Translations under genes and position numbers: made by a program
Shown here: piece by piece, positions 1-7,967 of the stretch
How the letters are laid out: each line of letters starts with the position of its first letter
Position numbering within the stretch: position 1 is the first letter of the stretch
Notes under the pieces: model-generated
Databases searched by the model: none
Seen by the model: only the letters and a program-made list of their open reading frames with translations
What the model was told of the DNA's origin: nothing
Assembly (NCBI GenBank): GCA_011389765.1
Contig: JAABTT010000026.1
Coordinates: forward strand, 1-40,757
Direction: 5' to 3'
Source: Desulfohalobiaceae bacterium S24
GTDB taxonomy: Bacteria > Desulfobacterota > Desulfovibrionia > Desulfovibrionales > Desulfothermaceae
Length of the DNA: 40,757 nucleotides

Positions 1-15
1 TAAGATTGAAGATTT

Positions 16-146
16 AAGATTGAAGATTGAATATTGAAGATTGCTGCCTCAAGAAACGGACATTTTGTCCTGAAAAGGACTCATCGCCAACGTAATCGCA
101 TAGAAGTTCAATTGAAGTTTCATACGAGTAATCAATCTTCAATCTT
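16..146. repeat. Short element bounded by 15-bp inverted repeats
   Basis: The 15-mer AAGATTGAAGATTGA at 16-30 recurs as its exact reverse complement at 132-146, so about 100 bases are enclosed by perfect inverted repeats. The left side also holds several direct copies of AAGATTGA (1-43). The right arm lies over the last codons of proS and provides its stop codon. A 19-base piece of the left side (4-22) occurs again after secF at 18780-18798. No transposase is present. It may be a miniature inverted-repeat element or just low-complexity intergenic repeat. Confidence 0.5.
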
Positions 147-1869
147 CCAGCCCCCAGCCCTGCCAGACTTGGTGCCGCCAGTTTTGAAAGGATGCGGCGA
201 AATCGTTCATGGGCAGCTCGCTCCGGTCTCCGGTCCGGCGGTCCTTCACTTCAATGACTCCCTTCCCGAGTCCCTTCCCGCCGACAATAACCTGCATTGG
301 GTAGCCGGCCAGATCGGCGTCCTTGAACTTGAACCCCGGACGTTCATCCCGGTCGTCAAAGAGGACGTCGATGCCCATACTCTCGAGCAGAGCGTAGAAT
401 TCTTCTGCTTTGGCCAGAACCTCTTGGTCCTGGACATTGAGCGCGATGAGCGCGGTTTCAAAGGGGGCTATGGACGGAGGAAAAATAATGCCGTTTTCAT
501 CGTGGTTCTGTTCAATGGCCGCGGCCACCAGACGACCCACTCCGATGCCGTAACAGCCCATGATAATTTCCTTTTCTTCCCCTTTTTCATCCAGGAAGGT
601 GGCCTGCATGGAGCGGCTGTATTTGGCCCCGAGCTTGAAAATGTGACCGACCTCGATGCCTTTGTAAAAGCTGACAGCCGCGGCGCAATCCGGGCAGGGA
701 TCGGTTTCCCGGATATTGACCAGATCCGCATAACCGGCAAGCCGGACATCCCGCTTGAGATCCACATGCCGAAGATGGTATTCATCCTGATTGGCGCCGG
801 TGATCCAGTCGGTTTCTTTACTCAAAAGCGTATCGGCCACAATGGTTTGAACCTCGAGGTCTTTGGGGCCGGCAAAACCGACTTTGGCCCGGCTCCAGGC
901 CACGACCTGCTCCGGGGAGGCCAGTTTGAGCTCCACGGCGTTCAGATAATTCTTAAGCTTGACTTCGTTGAGTTCACGATCGCCAGGGACAAGAGCGGCG
1001 ACGGCCTTGCCGTCGGCTTCATAGAGCATGGTTTTGATGATTTTTCGGGGATGGGCCTGAAGAAAATCAGCCACTTTCTGCACCGTGTGCATATCCGGAG
1101 TCTTGACTGGCTCAGATTCCGCACAGGTCTCTCGGCATTTTGGGCGGGCGTCCGTGACTTTGGCCTTTTCCAGATTGGCGGCAAAGGTGCACTTGCTGCA
1201 GACCGCGATGGTGTCTTCACCGGTTTCGGCAAGGACCATGAATTCGTGGGAAAAACTGCCGCCGATGGTCCCGGAGTCGGCCTGAACCGAACGAAAGTCA
1301 AGACCGAGACGTTGAAATATCCGGGTGTAGGCCTCGAACATCTGCATGTAAGTTCGTTCGGCCCCGGCTTCATCCCGGTCAAAGGAATAGGCGTCTTTCA
1401 TGATGAATTCCCGGCAGCGCATCAGCCCGAATCTGGGCCGGATCTCGTCTCTGAATTTGGTCTGCACTTGATAGAGATTTACCGGGAGTTGCCTGTAGGA
1501 ATGGACGTCCCGGCGGATCAGGTCGGTGATCACTTCTTCATGGGTCGGTCCCAGACAGGAGTCCCTGGCGTGTCTGTCCCTAAGACGCAGCAGCTCTTTA
1601 CCGTATTCCTCCCAGCGGCCGGTCTCCTGCCAGAGGTCGGCCGGCTGGACCATGGGCATGAGGACTTCCAGGCAGCCGGCCCTGTTCAGTTCTTGTTTTA
1701 TAATGTCCGCGGTTTTGTTGATGCTTTTCAGTCCCAGGGGCAGATAGGTGTAGATGCCCGAGGTCAGTTTGCGGATCATGCCGGCCCGAACCAGAAGTCG
1801 ATGGCTGACGACTTCCGCTTCGGCAGGATTTTCTTTCAGAGTGGGAAGATAGTAATTGCTGAGTCGCAT
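139..1869 (-). CDS. proS: Prolyl-tRNA synthetase (bacterial type, with editing insertion)
   Basis: Cytosolic class II aminoacyl-tRNA synthetase that charges tRNA-Pro. From the ATG at 1869 the protein is 576 aa, close to the E. coli enzyme (572). Class II motif 2 is seen around residues 140-160 ([19 protein letters not shown]) and motif 3 as [12 protein letters not shown]. Between them, roughly residues 235-390, lies the INS/YbaK-like domain that hydrolyses mischarged Ala-tRNA-Pro, followed by a C-terminal anticodon-binding domain. A CxxC at residues 224-227 is followed by a second cysteine pair about 25 residues on, a possible metal knot. A TTG start four codons upstream is possible, but the ATG has GGGG about 6 bases before it. 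It lies downstream of ispG on the same strand with a 137-base gap, so co-transcription is plausible. The last three residues and the stop fall in an inverted-repeat arm. Confidence 0.97.
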   Translation of the reverse strand: MRLSNYYLPTLKENPAEAEVVSHRLLVRAGMIRKLTSGIYTYLPLGLKSINKTADIIKQELNRAGCLEVLMPMVQPADLWQETGRWEEYGKELLRLRDRHARDSCLGPTHEEVITDLIRRDVHSYRQLPVNLYQVQTKFRDEIRPRFGLMRCREFIMKDAYSFDRDEAGAERTYMQMFEAYTRIFQRLGLDFRSVQADSGTIGGSFSHEFMVLAETGEDTIAVCSKCTFAANLEKAKVTDARPKCRETCAESEPVKTPDMHTVQKVADFLQAHPRKIIKTMLYEADGKAVAALVPGDRELNEVKLKNYLNAVELKLASPEQVVAWSRAKVGFAGPKDLEVQTIVADTLLSKETDWITGANQDEYHLRHVDLKRDVRLAGYADLVNIRETDPCPDCAAAVSFYKGIEVGHIFKLGAKYSRSMQATFLDEKGEEKEIIMGCYGIGVGRLVAAAIEQNHDENGIIFPPSIAPFETALIALNVQDQEVLAKAEEFYALLESMGIDVLFDDRDERPGFKFKDADLAGYPMQVIVGGKGLGKGVIEVKDRRTGDRSELPMNDFAASFQNWRHQVWQGWGLED

Positions 1870-2006
1870 GTCATACCCCAAAAAAATTTTTAAAGCAAAA
1901 TTTTTTTCGTTTTTTGTTCAGGATGGTATTCTGAAAAACCGGGTTGAGGTTATCCTATTCCAGAGCCATTAAGGTCCTTTAAGGGTGCAGTTTGGAAATA
2001 TCATTT

Positions 2007-3110
2007 TCATTCTTCAAGGTAGAAGTTCAATTCTTCTTGAAAAGCCTCGAGCAGACTGTCTTCCCGGGCTTTGCGGATCACCTTGCCTTTGCGGAAGATG
2101 AGTCCCTTGCCTTTGCCTCCGGCGATCCCGAGGTCCGCTTCCCTGGCCTCTCCGGGGCCGTTGACCGGACAGCCCATCACCGCCACGCTGAAGACCCTGG
2201 ATATGGGCTGCAGAATGCGCTCCACGTCTCGAGTGAGACCGATCAAGTCGATTTCAGTGCGTCCGCAGGTCGGGCAGGAGACTATCTCCGGGCCCCTGGC
2301 CCGAAGGCCGAGGCTGCGCAATATTTCCCAGGCCACCAAAATTTCGTCCCGGGGATCTCCGGTCAGGGAGACCCGCAGGGTGTCCCCCAGGCCTTCCCAG
2401 AGCAGGAGACCGCAGCCGAGGCTGCTTTTCACGATGCCCCGCACAAGGGTTCCGGCTTCCGTAATGCCGATGTGCAGCGGATAATCACATCTTTGACTCA
2501 GCAGGCGGTAGGCGGCCAGGGTATTCAGGACGGATGAGGACTTCAAAGAGATCTTGATCAGATGAAACTGCTGTTTTTCCAGGAGCAGGACGTGCTTCAA
2601 GGCGCTTTCCACCAGAGCTTCCGGAACAGGTCCGCCAAATCGACGGAGCAGGTCTTTTTCAACAGACCCGCTGTTGACCCCGATGCGGATGGGGACCTGT
2701 CGCTCCAAAGCAGAGCGGACCACCTCCTGAACCTTCCGGGGTGATCCGATATTTCCGGGATTGATTCGCAGCCCGTCCACTCCGGCCTCGAGCGACATCA
2801 GGGCCAGATGATGTTGGAAATGGATATCCGCGATCACAGGGAGCGGTGCGCTCTTCTTGATGGCGGGCAGGGCTTGGGCTGCTTCCGGATCAGGGACAGC
2901 CAGGCGCACGATTTCACAGCCGGCCTGGGCCAGATCCTGGATTTGCCGGCCGGTGGCCTGAACGTCCCGGGTATCGCTGTTCGTCATGCTTTGGACCCTG
3001 ACGGGCTGTCCTCCTCCGATGAGAACGTCCCCTACAGCGATGGTCCGGGTCAATGATCTGGGCGAAGGGGCGGTTTGATCTGTGGTCCATGCTGCCATGG
3101 ACCTTGTCAT
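2007..3110 (-). CDS. ispG: 4-hydroxy-3-methylbut-2-enyl diphosphate synthase (IspG/GcpE)
   Basis: Penultimate enzyme of the MEP isoprenoid pathway, a [4Fe-4S] protein converting MEcPP to HMBPP. The TIM-barrel half holds the typical IGGGQPVRVQSMTNSDTRD and RINPGNIG segments. The C-terminal half has the cluster cysteines in SCPTCGRTEIDL and VMGCPVNGPGEA. From the ATG at 3110 it is 367 aa, against 372 in E. coli. The start is uncertain: ATG at 3098 has AAGG just upstream, and a TTG at 3134 is also in frame. It is probably first in a two-gene unit with proS. The gene is divergent from the RRM gene. ispE, of the same pathway, is 5 kb away. Confidence 0.95.
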   Translation of the reverse strand: MTRSMAAWTTDQTAPSPRSLTRTIAVGDVLIGGGQPVRVQSMTNSDTRDVQATGRQIQDLAQAGCEIVRLAVPDPEAAQALPAIKKSAPLPVIADIHFQHHLALMSLEAGVDGLRINPGNIGSPRKVQEVVRSALERQVPIRIGVNSGSVEKDLLRRFGGPVPEALVESALKHVLLLEKQQFHLIKISLKSSSVLNTLAAYRLLSQRCDYPLHIGITEAGTLVRGIVKSSLGCGLLLWEGLGDTLRVSLTGDPRDEILVAWEILRSLGLRARGPEIVSCPTCGRTEIDLIGLTRDVERILQPISRVFSVAVMGCPVNGPGEAREADLGIAGGKGKGLIFRKGKVIRKAREDSLLEAFQEELNFYLEE

Positions 3111-3149
3111 ACTAAATTTTTTTCTGCAAGCCAAGGAGTGATTTTTTGC

Positions 3150-3177
3150 TTGACTTTTATCCTGCCCAGTGTATTAT
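3150..3177 (+). promoter_or_regulatory. Sigma-70-type promoter for the RRM gene
   Basis: TTGACT (3150-3155), a 16-base spacer and TATTAT (3172-3177). Transcription would begin near 3184, giving a 5' UTR of about 60 bases before the ATG at 3243. Confidence 0.6.
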
Positions 3178-3242
3178 TTTTATGTCTTCGCTTTTGGAAG
3201 GGCGGAGTTTCTTTATTTTTTTATTTCAGGAGTAGTTCAAGT

Positions 3243-3494
3243 ATGAAGAAGCTGTATGTTGGGAATTTGCCGTTTTCCTCTTCTGAAGAGGACGTTCGTG
3301 AACTTATGGCCCAGTACGGCCAGGTCGAGTCCGTCAATCTGATTCAAGACCGGGAAACCGGCAGACCCAGGGGATTCGGATTTGTGGAGATGGAAACAGG
3401 CGCTGATGAAGCCATTGAAGGGCTAAACGGCACTGATTTCGGAGGAAGAACTCTGAAGGTCAATGAAGCCAAACCACGAAGGTTTGATCGTTAA
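3243..3494 (+). CDS. Small single-RRM RNA-binding protein
   Basis: An 83-aa protein made almost entirely of one RNA recognition motif. RNP2 is LYVGNL at residues 4-9 and RNP1 is RGFGFVEM near residues 41-48, both with the aromatic residues that stack on RNA. It starts at an ATG 10 bases after AGGAG. Proteins of this size and form are widespread in cyanobacteria and Desulfobacterota (Rbp-like), where some are cold-induced. The RNA target cannot be told from sequence. The gene stands alone with its own -35/-10 and a strong intrinsic terminator, so it is a monocistronic unit. The basic C-terminal tail (KPRRFDR) is short and lacks the glycine-rich extension of some homologues. Confidence 0.93.
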   Translation: MKKLYVGNLPFSSSEEDVRELMAQYGQVESVNLIQDRETGRPRGFGFVEMETGADEAIEGLNGTDFGGRTLKVNEAKPRRFDR

Positions 3495-3516
3495 TAATTT
3501 GAAACGATCTTTTTAA

Positions 3517-3546
3517 AAAAGCCGTCTTGAAGACGGCTTTTTTTTT
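3517..3546. terminator. Bidirectional intrinsic terminator
   Basis: The stem AAGCCGTCTT/AAGACGGCTT has a very short loop and is flanked by an A-run on the left and a T-run on the right. It can stop the plus-strand RRM transcript and also the minus-strand nucleotide-sugar dehydrogenase transcript, which converges on it. Confidence 0.9.
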
Positions 3547-3585
3547 AGAATAACCGGATATGATTTCAACCGGAGGCTTGACTGC

Positions 3586-5244
3586 TCATATTTTTTTGTT
3601 TCTGACCTCGTCTTTGATGCGTTTGACATGGCCCCGGCCGAGGCCTTTGACCTCGCAGCCCAGCTCGAACAAGCGTTCGATCCGGGCATCATTCAACAGG
3701 CCGAAGCAGTCGATGATCGCCGCTGGGCGGCCAATCTCCCGCAGGATTTGATCAGGATCTAAGTCCAGATACATGGTGTGGCGGACGGCCAGGACTACGG
3801 CATCGGCATTGTTCAGGGCTTTGGGCAATGCCCGTTCGATGCTCAGTTCAGTCAGCCCTTCTTGATTTCTGAAAAAATTTTTCCTGGAATGCCCGGCCCC
3901 GGGGTAGCTGTCTTGTTTTTCAAATTCATACCAGTGCCGGACATACGGATCGTGGACCACGATCTCGCCTCCCATTTCCTTGAGTTTGCGGACAATGATC
4001 TCCGAACCGGAATAGCGTGTGTCCCCGACATCCTCACGGTAGGACGCCCCAAGGATCACGATCTTGGAAGCAGCCACAATCTTTCCCATATTGCGCAGGG
4101 CGTCCCGCACCAGCTGGGCCGGCCGCAAAGCCCGGGTGTCGTTGATGTCAATGGCCTGAGGAGTGATTGTAAAGATGTCCTCTTCAAACCCCATAAGGGT
4201 GTGGTAGGACCAGACCCCGAGGCCGCCGTCCTTGGGCAGGCAATAGCCTCCAATGCCGGGACCCGGAAAGATGATGTTGTCATGGGTGGGTCGGACTTTG
4301 ATGGCCTCAATGACCTTGAGAAGATCCACGCCGTTGGTTTCCGCAAATAAGGACCATTCGTGCAGGAAGGCCAGGATGGTCGCTCGATAGGAATTTTCCA
4401 CAATTTTGCAGGTCTCGCTCTCCAGCGGTCTGTCCAGAACTGTCAATGGATACTCCTGAACATTGAGCACCTCGGACAGGAATTGGATCACACGCTGCCG
4501 GGCCGCCGTGTTGATGCCGGAGCAGACCCTCCAGAAATCACGAATCGAGGACACATAGTCCCGGCCGGGCATGACCCGCTCAAAGGAATGGGCCAGGAGC
4601 GGTTCTTCCTGGTTGATTCCCCGCCTGCGAAAGGCTTTCTTTATGATGGGATAGGCCACGTACTCCGTGGTCCCGGGCGGGACCGTGGTCTCAATGAGCA
4701 CCAGGCACCCGGGAACAATCCGTTCTCCGATGACTTGAAGGCTCTGTTCCAGGTCGCCTATTTCGGCATGACCGGACCGGACATTGCCGAAATCGTTTTT
4801 ATGGTAATCGCACTGAACATCCACCACCACCACGTCAGCCAGAGCCAGGGCCTGGAAGGAAAAGCTTGCGGTCAAGGTCTTCTTGTCCAGGACGCAGCGT
4901 TCAATCAAGGGGCCGACTTCGGGGTCTTCGGCCTCCACCGGGCAGCGCCCCTGGTTCAGATAGGGGATTTTCCAGTAGGACCTGGGGGATGGCCGCTGCA
5001 TCGCGATGACGAATTTGGAGGGTTCTCCTGTCTCCGGGCGCAGACTGTCCGCGATCACGCCGGCCATGACCGCGCCGACAAAGCCCACGCCCATGACCAC
5101 GACGATTTCCCGACCCAGCGCCCGCTGCTCGGCGGCCACAGCTGTGAGGCGCTCATTTTCCGTTTGATACTCAGCTTGAGAGGGAAGCGGAAATACTTCC
5201 CCGGAAGGGGAAACAGATTGATGGCTGTGTTCGTGTTCAGGCAT
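3586..5244 (-). CDS. Nucleotide-sugar dehydrogenase (UDP-Glc/GDP-Man dehydrogenase family)
   Basis: NAD-dependent enzyme of the family that oxidises C6 of a UDP- or GDP-sugar to the uronate, normally for surface polysaccharide. From the ATG at 5244 (AAGGA upstream) it is 552 aa, about 100 residues longer than common members, with a hydrophilic N-terminal extension of about 45 residues. The Rossmann glycine motif is at 52-57 (GVGFVG). The active-site loop GIGGYCLPKDGG carries the predicted catalytic cysteine C335. K280 lies in CKIVENSYRA. The usual HSPER motif reads HSFERVMPG (219-227), with Phe in place of Pro, suggesting a divergent clade. The C-terminal UDP-binding domain starts near 405 (KIVILGASYRED). 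No glycosyltransferases are adjacent, so the substrate is unassigned. Confidence 0.88.
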   Translation of the reverse strand: MPEHEHSHQSVSPSGEVFPLPSQAEYQTENERLTAVAAEQRALGREIVVVMGVGFVGAVMAGVIADSLRPETGEPSKFVIAMQRPSPRSYWKIPYLNQGRCPVEAEDPEVGPLIERCVLDKKTLTASFSFQALALADVVVVDVQCDYHKNDFGNVRSGHAEIGDLEQSLQVIGERIVPGCLVLIETTVPPGTTEYVAYPIIKKAFRRRGINQEEPLLAHSFERVMPGRDYVSSIRDFWRVCSGINTAARQRVIQFLSEVLNVQEYPLTVLDRPLESETCKIVENSYRATILAFLHEWSLFAETNGVDLLKVIEAIKVRPTHDNIIFPGPGIGGYCLPKDGGLGVWSYHTLMGFEEDIFTITPQAIDINDTRALRPAQLVRDALRNMGKIVAASKIVILGASYREDVGDTRYSGSEIIVRKLKEMGGEIVVHDPYVRHWYEFEKQDSYPGAGHSRKNFFRNQEGLTELSIERALPKALNNADAVVLAVRHTMYLDLDPDQILREIGRPAAIIDCFGLLNDARIERLFELGCEVKGLGRGHVKRIKDEVRNKKI

Positions 5245-5344
5245 TGCCGTTCCTTGTGTGGTCTTATCCGTGTGGGAGCAAGTCCCCGGGAGGTTTATTC
5301 CGGGGGTTGGCGTGGATAATAGGGCATATGCACTGCACAGGCAA

Positions 5345-5397
5345 GCAAATTTTGAAACCGCTGTGTATTTCAATACATGAGGATTTCAAAATTTTGC
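5345..5397. repeat. Nested inverted repeats upstream of the nucleotide-sugar dehydrogenase
   Basis: GCAAATTTTGAAA (5345-5357) is mirrored by TTTCAAAATTTTGC (5384-5397), with one extra base in the right arm. Inside lies a second palindrome GTATTTCAATAC (about 5365-5376). It sits about 100-150 bases before the dehydrogenase start, so it could be an operator, a 5' UTR structure or the end of the upstream transcript. It has no T-run typical of a terminator. Confidence 0.4.
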
Positions 5398-5437
5398 AGT
5401 GACGAAGTAGATGAGTGAGTTTCCGGCCAAACACTAT

Positions 5438-5480
5438 ATATGAAGGCCGAGGGCGAACCCCCGCCTCCCGACCTTCATAT
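5438..5480 (-). other. Large hairpin just after the HhH gene
   Basis: ATATGAAGG (5438-5446) pairs exactly with CCTTCATAT (5472-5480), and the stem continues imperfectly through GC-rich sequence. It begins 15 bases after the stop of the minus-strand HhH gene. It lacks a clear T-run, so it may stabilise the 3' end or act as a weak or Rho-assisted terminator. Confidence 0.4.
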
Positions 5481-5494
5481 TGGCGCGCCCTTGA

Positions 5495-5779
5495 TTATTC
5501 CAAACAGAAGGCGTCCTGAATTTTTTCCAGGGTCTTTTCCCCAATGCCTTTGACCGCAGCGATTTCTTCGACATTTTGAAAGGGGTGCTCCGCCCGGTAG
5601 TCCACAATCCTTTGGGCCAGGACCGCTCCGATGCCTTTGACTTGCTGCAGTTCTTCAACATTCGCCGTATTCGGGTCGATCTGGTCCTGCGAACATTCAG
5701 TGAAGCCGGTCCCGGCAATCAAAAAAAACAGGGTCAGGGTCAGGAGAAGGGCCTTAGCCAATTTTTTTTGGTTTTTCAT
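5495..5779 (-). CDS. Secreted ComEA-like helix-hairpin-helix protein
   Basis: A 94-aa protein with a Sec signal peptide (KNQKK then a hydrophobic run, about residues 1-27) followed by two helix-hairpin-helix motifs: [16 protein letters not shown] (about 48-63) and [13 protein letters not shown] (about 77-89). HhH pairs of this kind bind DNA backbones non-specifically. In competent bacteria the longer ComEA does so at the cell surface or in the periplasm. Here the protein is only the signal plus the HhH unit. It has an excellent ribosome binding site (AGGAGG, 6-base spacing). No other competence genes are nearby, so a role in DNA uptake is only a possibility. One cysteine (C29) is just past the predicted signal, but the context is not a good lipobox. 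Confidence 0.85.
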   Translation of the reverse strand: MKNQKKLAKALLLTLTLFFLIAGTGFTECSQDQIDPNTANVEELQQVKGIGAVLAQRIVDYRAEHPFQNVEEIAAVKGIGEKTLEKIQDAFCLE

Positions 5780-6010
5780 AAAAACCTCCTTTGTGTAAGC
5801 GGTTGGCTCACGAAGAGCAATACATTATCCCCCGGCAGGGACAGAACTGTCAGAATCTTAGCAAAATGCATGCCAAAAACAGGTGAAAACCTCGAAAGTA
5901 AAGATTTTCGTTGTATATTCTTCTATTTCAATGTGTTAGCTGAAGACATGCCGGAAGGTTTCAGTCGTATTTGGCTCTTTCAAAACGCTTGTTGAGGATG
6001 AAAATCCGAT

Positions 6011-6086
6011 AAAATCAGACTGAAATTTGTAAGTTGTTGAAATTATTGTTCTGGAAAAATCAGACAGGAATCTGAAAAAAGCAGAC
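6011..6086 (+). repeat. Three direct AAAANCAGAC repeats upstream of the hypC promoter
   Basis: AAAATCAGAC at 6011-6020 and 6056-6065 and AAAAGCAGAC at 6077-6086. The spacings are 45 and 21 bases, close to whole numbers of helical turns. This would fit binding sites for an activator on one face of DNA, 54-130 bases before the -35 element. Confidence 0.35.
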
Positions 6087-6139
6087 AGTGGGGTGTGTCA
6101 TGAGCGGATGCAAGTTCCGCGAGGACATCGAACCTTTTC

Positions 6140-6167
6140 TTGACAATTCAGAGGGTGTGTTTAGAAT
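6140..6167 (+). promoter_or_regulatory. Sigma-70 promoter for hypC
   Basis: A perfect TTGACA (6140-6145), 16-base spacer, TAGAAT (6162-6167). The predicted start near 6174 leaves a 25-base leader containing the purine-rich ribosome binding site of hypC. Confidence 0.6.
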
Positions 6168-6198
6168 TCTTTGTCTGAGGTTTAAAAGGGGGTGGGGT

Positions 6199-6444
6199 AT
6201 GTGTCTGGCGGTTCCAGCGGAAGTGAAGGATATTGCCCAGGGCATGGCTGCGTGTGCAGTGGATGGCGGTCAAATCCGCATTCAAGCCTCGCTTGTGCTC
6301 TTGGATGAAGAGGTGGCTGTGGGCGATTATGTCCTCATTCACGCCGGGTTTGCTCTGCGGCGTCTGGACCGGCATGAGGCCTTGGAAACATTGGATTTGC
6401 TCCGGGAAATGGCCCGGCAGGACGAGGCCCCGGCTTCCTGGTAA
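6199..6444 (+). CDS. hypC: HypC/HupF-type [NiFe]-hydrogenase maturation chaperone
   Basis: An 81-aa OB-fold chaperone that, with HypD, carries the Fe(CN)2CO group to the hydrogenase large-subunit precursor. The start is set by the family's MCLAVPAEV N-terminus, in which Cys2 is essential; longer in-frame starts would bury it. A GGGGTGGGG run lies just upstream. The rest (VDGGQIRIQASLVLLDEEVAVGDYVLIHAGFALRRLD) matches the family well. None of hypABDEF or hydrogenase structural genes is within this window, so the gene is detached from its partners, as happens in several Desulfovibrionales. It has its own promoter region and is followed by a separate promoter for the protease. Confidence 0.93.
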   Translation: MCLAVPAEVKDIAQGMAACAVDGGQIRIQASLVLLDEEVAVGDYVLIHAGFALRRLDRHEALETLDLLREMARQDEAPASW

Positions 6445-6465
6445 GGGCCACTGATTTCAGGGTTC

Positions 6466-6506
6466 TTTACAATGCGCTAAATCAAGCTATCATTTTAAGC
6501 GCTTAA
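6466..6506 (+). promoter_or_regulatory. Promoter of the DegP-type protease with palindrome at the start site
   Basis: TTTACA (6466-6471), 16-base spacer, TATCAT (6488-6493), followed by the perfect 12-base palindrome TTAAGCGCTTAA (6495-6506), which would straddle the transcription start. The palindrome is a candidate repressor site. The nature of the regulator cannot be told. Confidence 0.45.
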
Positions 6507-6554
6507 TTATTGTTAGAATGTAAAAGTCTGGATTTACTTGAGAGGAGGTTTTGT

Positions 6555-7967
6555 ATGATGCGCTCATTGAAATACGCAATAGCTGTCTGGACTCTGTTTT
6601 TTTGGATGCTGTGTTCCGGATCAGCCTTGTCGTCTTTGCCGGAGTTCACCGAACTGGCTGAAGAGGCCGGTCAGGCTGTGGTGCATATCAGCACGGTCAA
6701 AGTGGTCAACACATCGGACAAAATGAAGCAGTTTTTAGAACCTTTCCAGAAAAAAGGTTCCCCTTTTGAAGATTTTTTCGATCAATTTTTCGGGGACGGG
6801 ATTCCCAGGGAACGGAGGGAAAAGGCTTTGGGGTCCGGTTTTATTATCTCTGAAGAAGGATTTGTGGTCACCAACAATCATGTCGTGCAGAAAGCCGATG
6901 AAATCGAAGTGATTTTAAAAGGGGGCGAAAAGAGCTATCCGGCGGAGGTTGTGGGAACCGATCCTGAAACGGATCTGGCTTTGTTGAAAATCGAAGCGGA
7001 TACACAGCTTCCGGCCCTGCAGTTCGGCGATTCAGAGGATATCAAAGTCGGTCAATGGGTGGTGGCCATCGGCAATCCTTTTGGTCTGGATCATACTGTG
7101 ACCGCCGGAATCATCAGCGCCAAGGGTCGAGTGATCGGGGCCGGCCCCTATGATGATTTTCTTCAGACCGACGCATCCATCAATCCGGGGAACAGCGGCG
7201 GCCCTCTGTTGAATCTTGAAGGGGAGGTCATCGGGATCAACACCGCCATCGTGGCAAGCGGCCAGGGCATTGGATTTGCCATTCCCAGCAATATGGCCGA
7301 GGGGATTATCGCACAACTCATGGAGTTCAATAAAGTGAAGCGCGGCTGGCTTGGGGTCGTGATTCAGGATGTTGATGCCAATACAGCCAAGGCCCTGGGA
7401 CTGAGTGAGCCGAAAGGCGCTTTGATCGCTTCGGTCAATCCGGGTGATCCAGCGGACGAAGCCGGCATGCAAGTCGGGGACGTTATTCTTTCGGTGAATG
7501 GGGAGTCCATTGAAGACGCCGGGGAGCTGACTCGGATGATCGGTCATTTGTCCCCGGACAAAAAGGTGGCGATTCGTGTCTGGCGGAAAGGGGAGATCCG
7601 GGAGTTTGATGTGCTGCTTGGCGAGCGGAATCTGCAAACCGCGCAGTCCACAAGGGAGCAGGAGGGTGATTCCTCAACAATTTTAGGGCTTGAGGTGCGT
7701 CCGGTCACGGATCAGGAAGCCCAGGCCTTGGGCCTTGATCAGGTCCAGGGTCTCATTGTAAGCAACGTGAATCAGACTTCTCCTGCTGCTGAAGCCGATA
7801 TCAGAAAGAGTGACGTCATCCTGGAAGCCAATGGCCGGCCGATGAATTCCCTGGCCGATTTGAACGCCGTGCTCAAGGGCGATGCCGCCCAGAAAGGGGT
7901 CATTATGTTTTTGATCAAGCGGCGCGGTCAGAATCTTTTCCGGACAGTCCCCCTTGATGAGCAGTGA
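6555..7967 (+). CDS. degP: Periplasmic serine protease, DegP/HtrA (Do) family
   Basis: A 470-aa envelope quality-control protease with chaperone activity. The start at 6555 follows AGAGGAGG. A signal peptide spans about residues 1-27. The trypsin-like domain has the catalytic triad His109 (VVTNNHVV), Asp140 (DPETDLALLK) and Ser214 (GNSGGPLLN). The acidic/Phe-rich LA loop (SPFEDFFDQFFGD) is that of DegP/DegQ proteins. Two PDZ domains follow, at about 260-360 and 385-468. Length and layout match DegP/DegQ. The stop overlaps the ispE start by 11 bases, so the two are transcribed together, and translational coupling is likely. Confidence 0.95.
   Translation: MMRSLKYAIAVWTLFFWMLCSGSALSSLPEFTELAEEAGQAVVHISTVKVVNTSDKMKQFLEPFQKKGSPFEDFFDQFFGDGIPRERREKALGSGFIISEEGFVVTNNHVVQKADEIEVILKGGEKSYPAEVVGTDPETDLALLKIEADTQLPALQFGDSEDIKVGQWVVAIGNPFGLDHTVTAGIISAKGRVIGAGPYDDFLQTDASINPGNSGGPLLNLEGEVIGINTAIVASGQGIGFAIPSNMAEGIIAQLMEFNKVKRGWLGVVIQDVDANTAKALGLSEPKGALIASVNPGDPADEAGMQVGDVILSVNGESIEDAGELTRMIGHLSPDKKVAIRVWRKGEIREFDVLLGERNLQTAQSTREQEGDSSTILGLEVRPVTDQEAQALGLDQVQGLIVSNVNQTSPAAEADIRKSDVILEANGRPMNSLADLNAVLKGDAAQKGVIMFLIKRRGQNLFRTVPLDEQ

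Larger units (their letters stand above)
5780..6198. other. Intergenic region between HhH gene and hypC
   Basis: No protein-coding gene is supported here. The region is AT-rich and holds the HhH gene's ribosome binding site and presumably its promoter at the left. On the right are three copies of AAAA(T/G)CAGAC (6011-6086), a TTGACA/TAGAAT promoter (6140-6167) and the hypC leader. Confidence 0.6.

Noticed and set aside
34..1893. A 619-codon open frame on the plus strand
   Set aside because: It is antisense to proS, has no family resemblance and no good start; the opposite strand encodes a complete ProRS.
4360..5319. A 319-codon plus-strand frame
   Set aside because: Antisense to the nucleotide-sugar dehydrogenase, which has all catalytic motifs; composition rich in Gly/His/Asp is typical of an antisense shadow.
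5806..5822. A sigma-54-like TGGC-N-GC site upstream of hypC
   Set aside because: Only the GG and GC cores match; the TTGC half is poor and it lies almost 400 bases from the gene, which has a better sigma-70 promoter.
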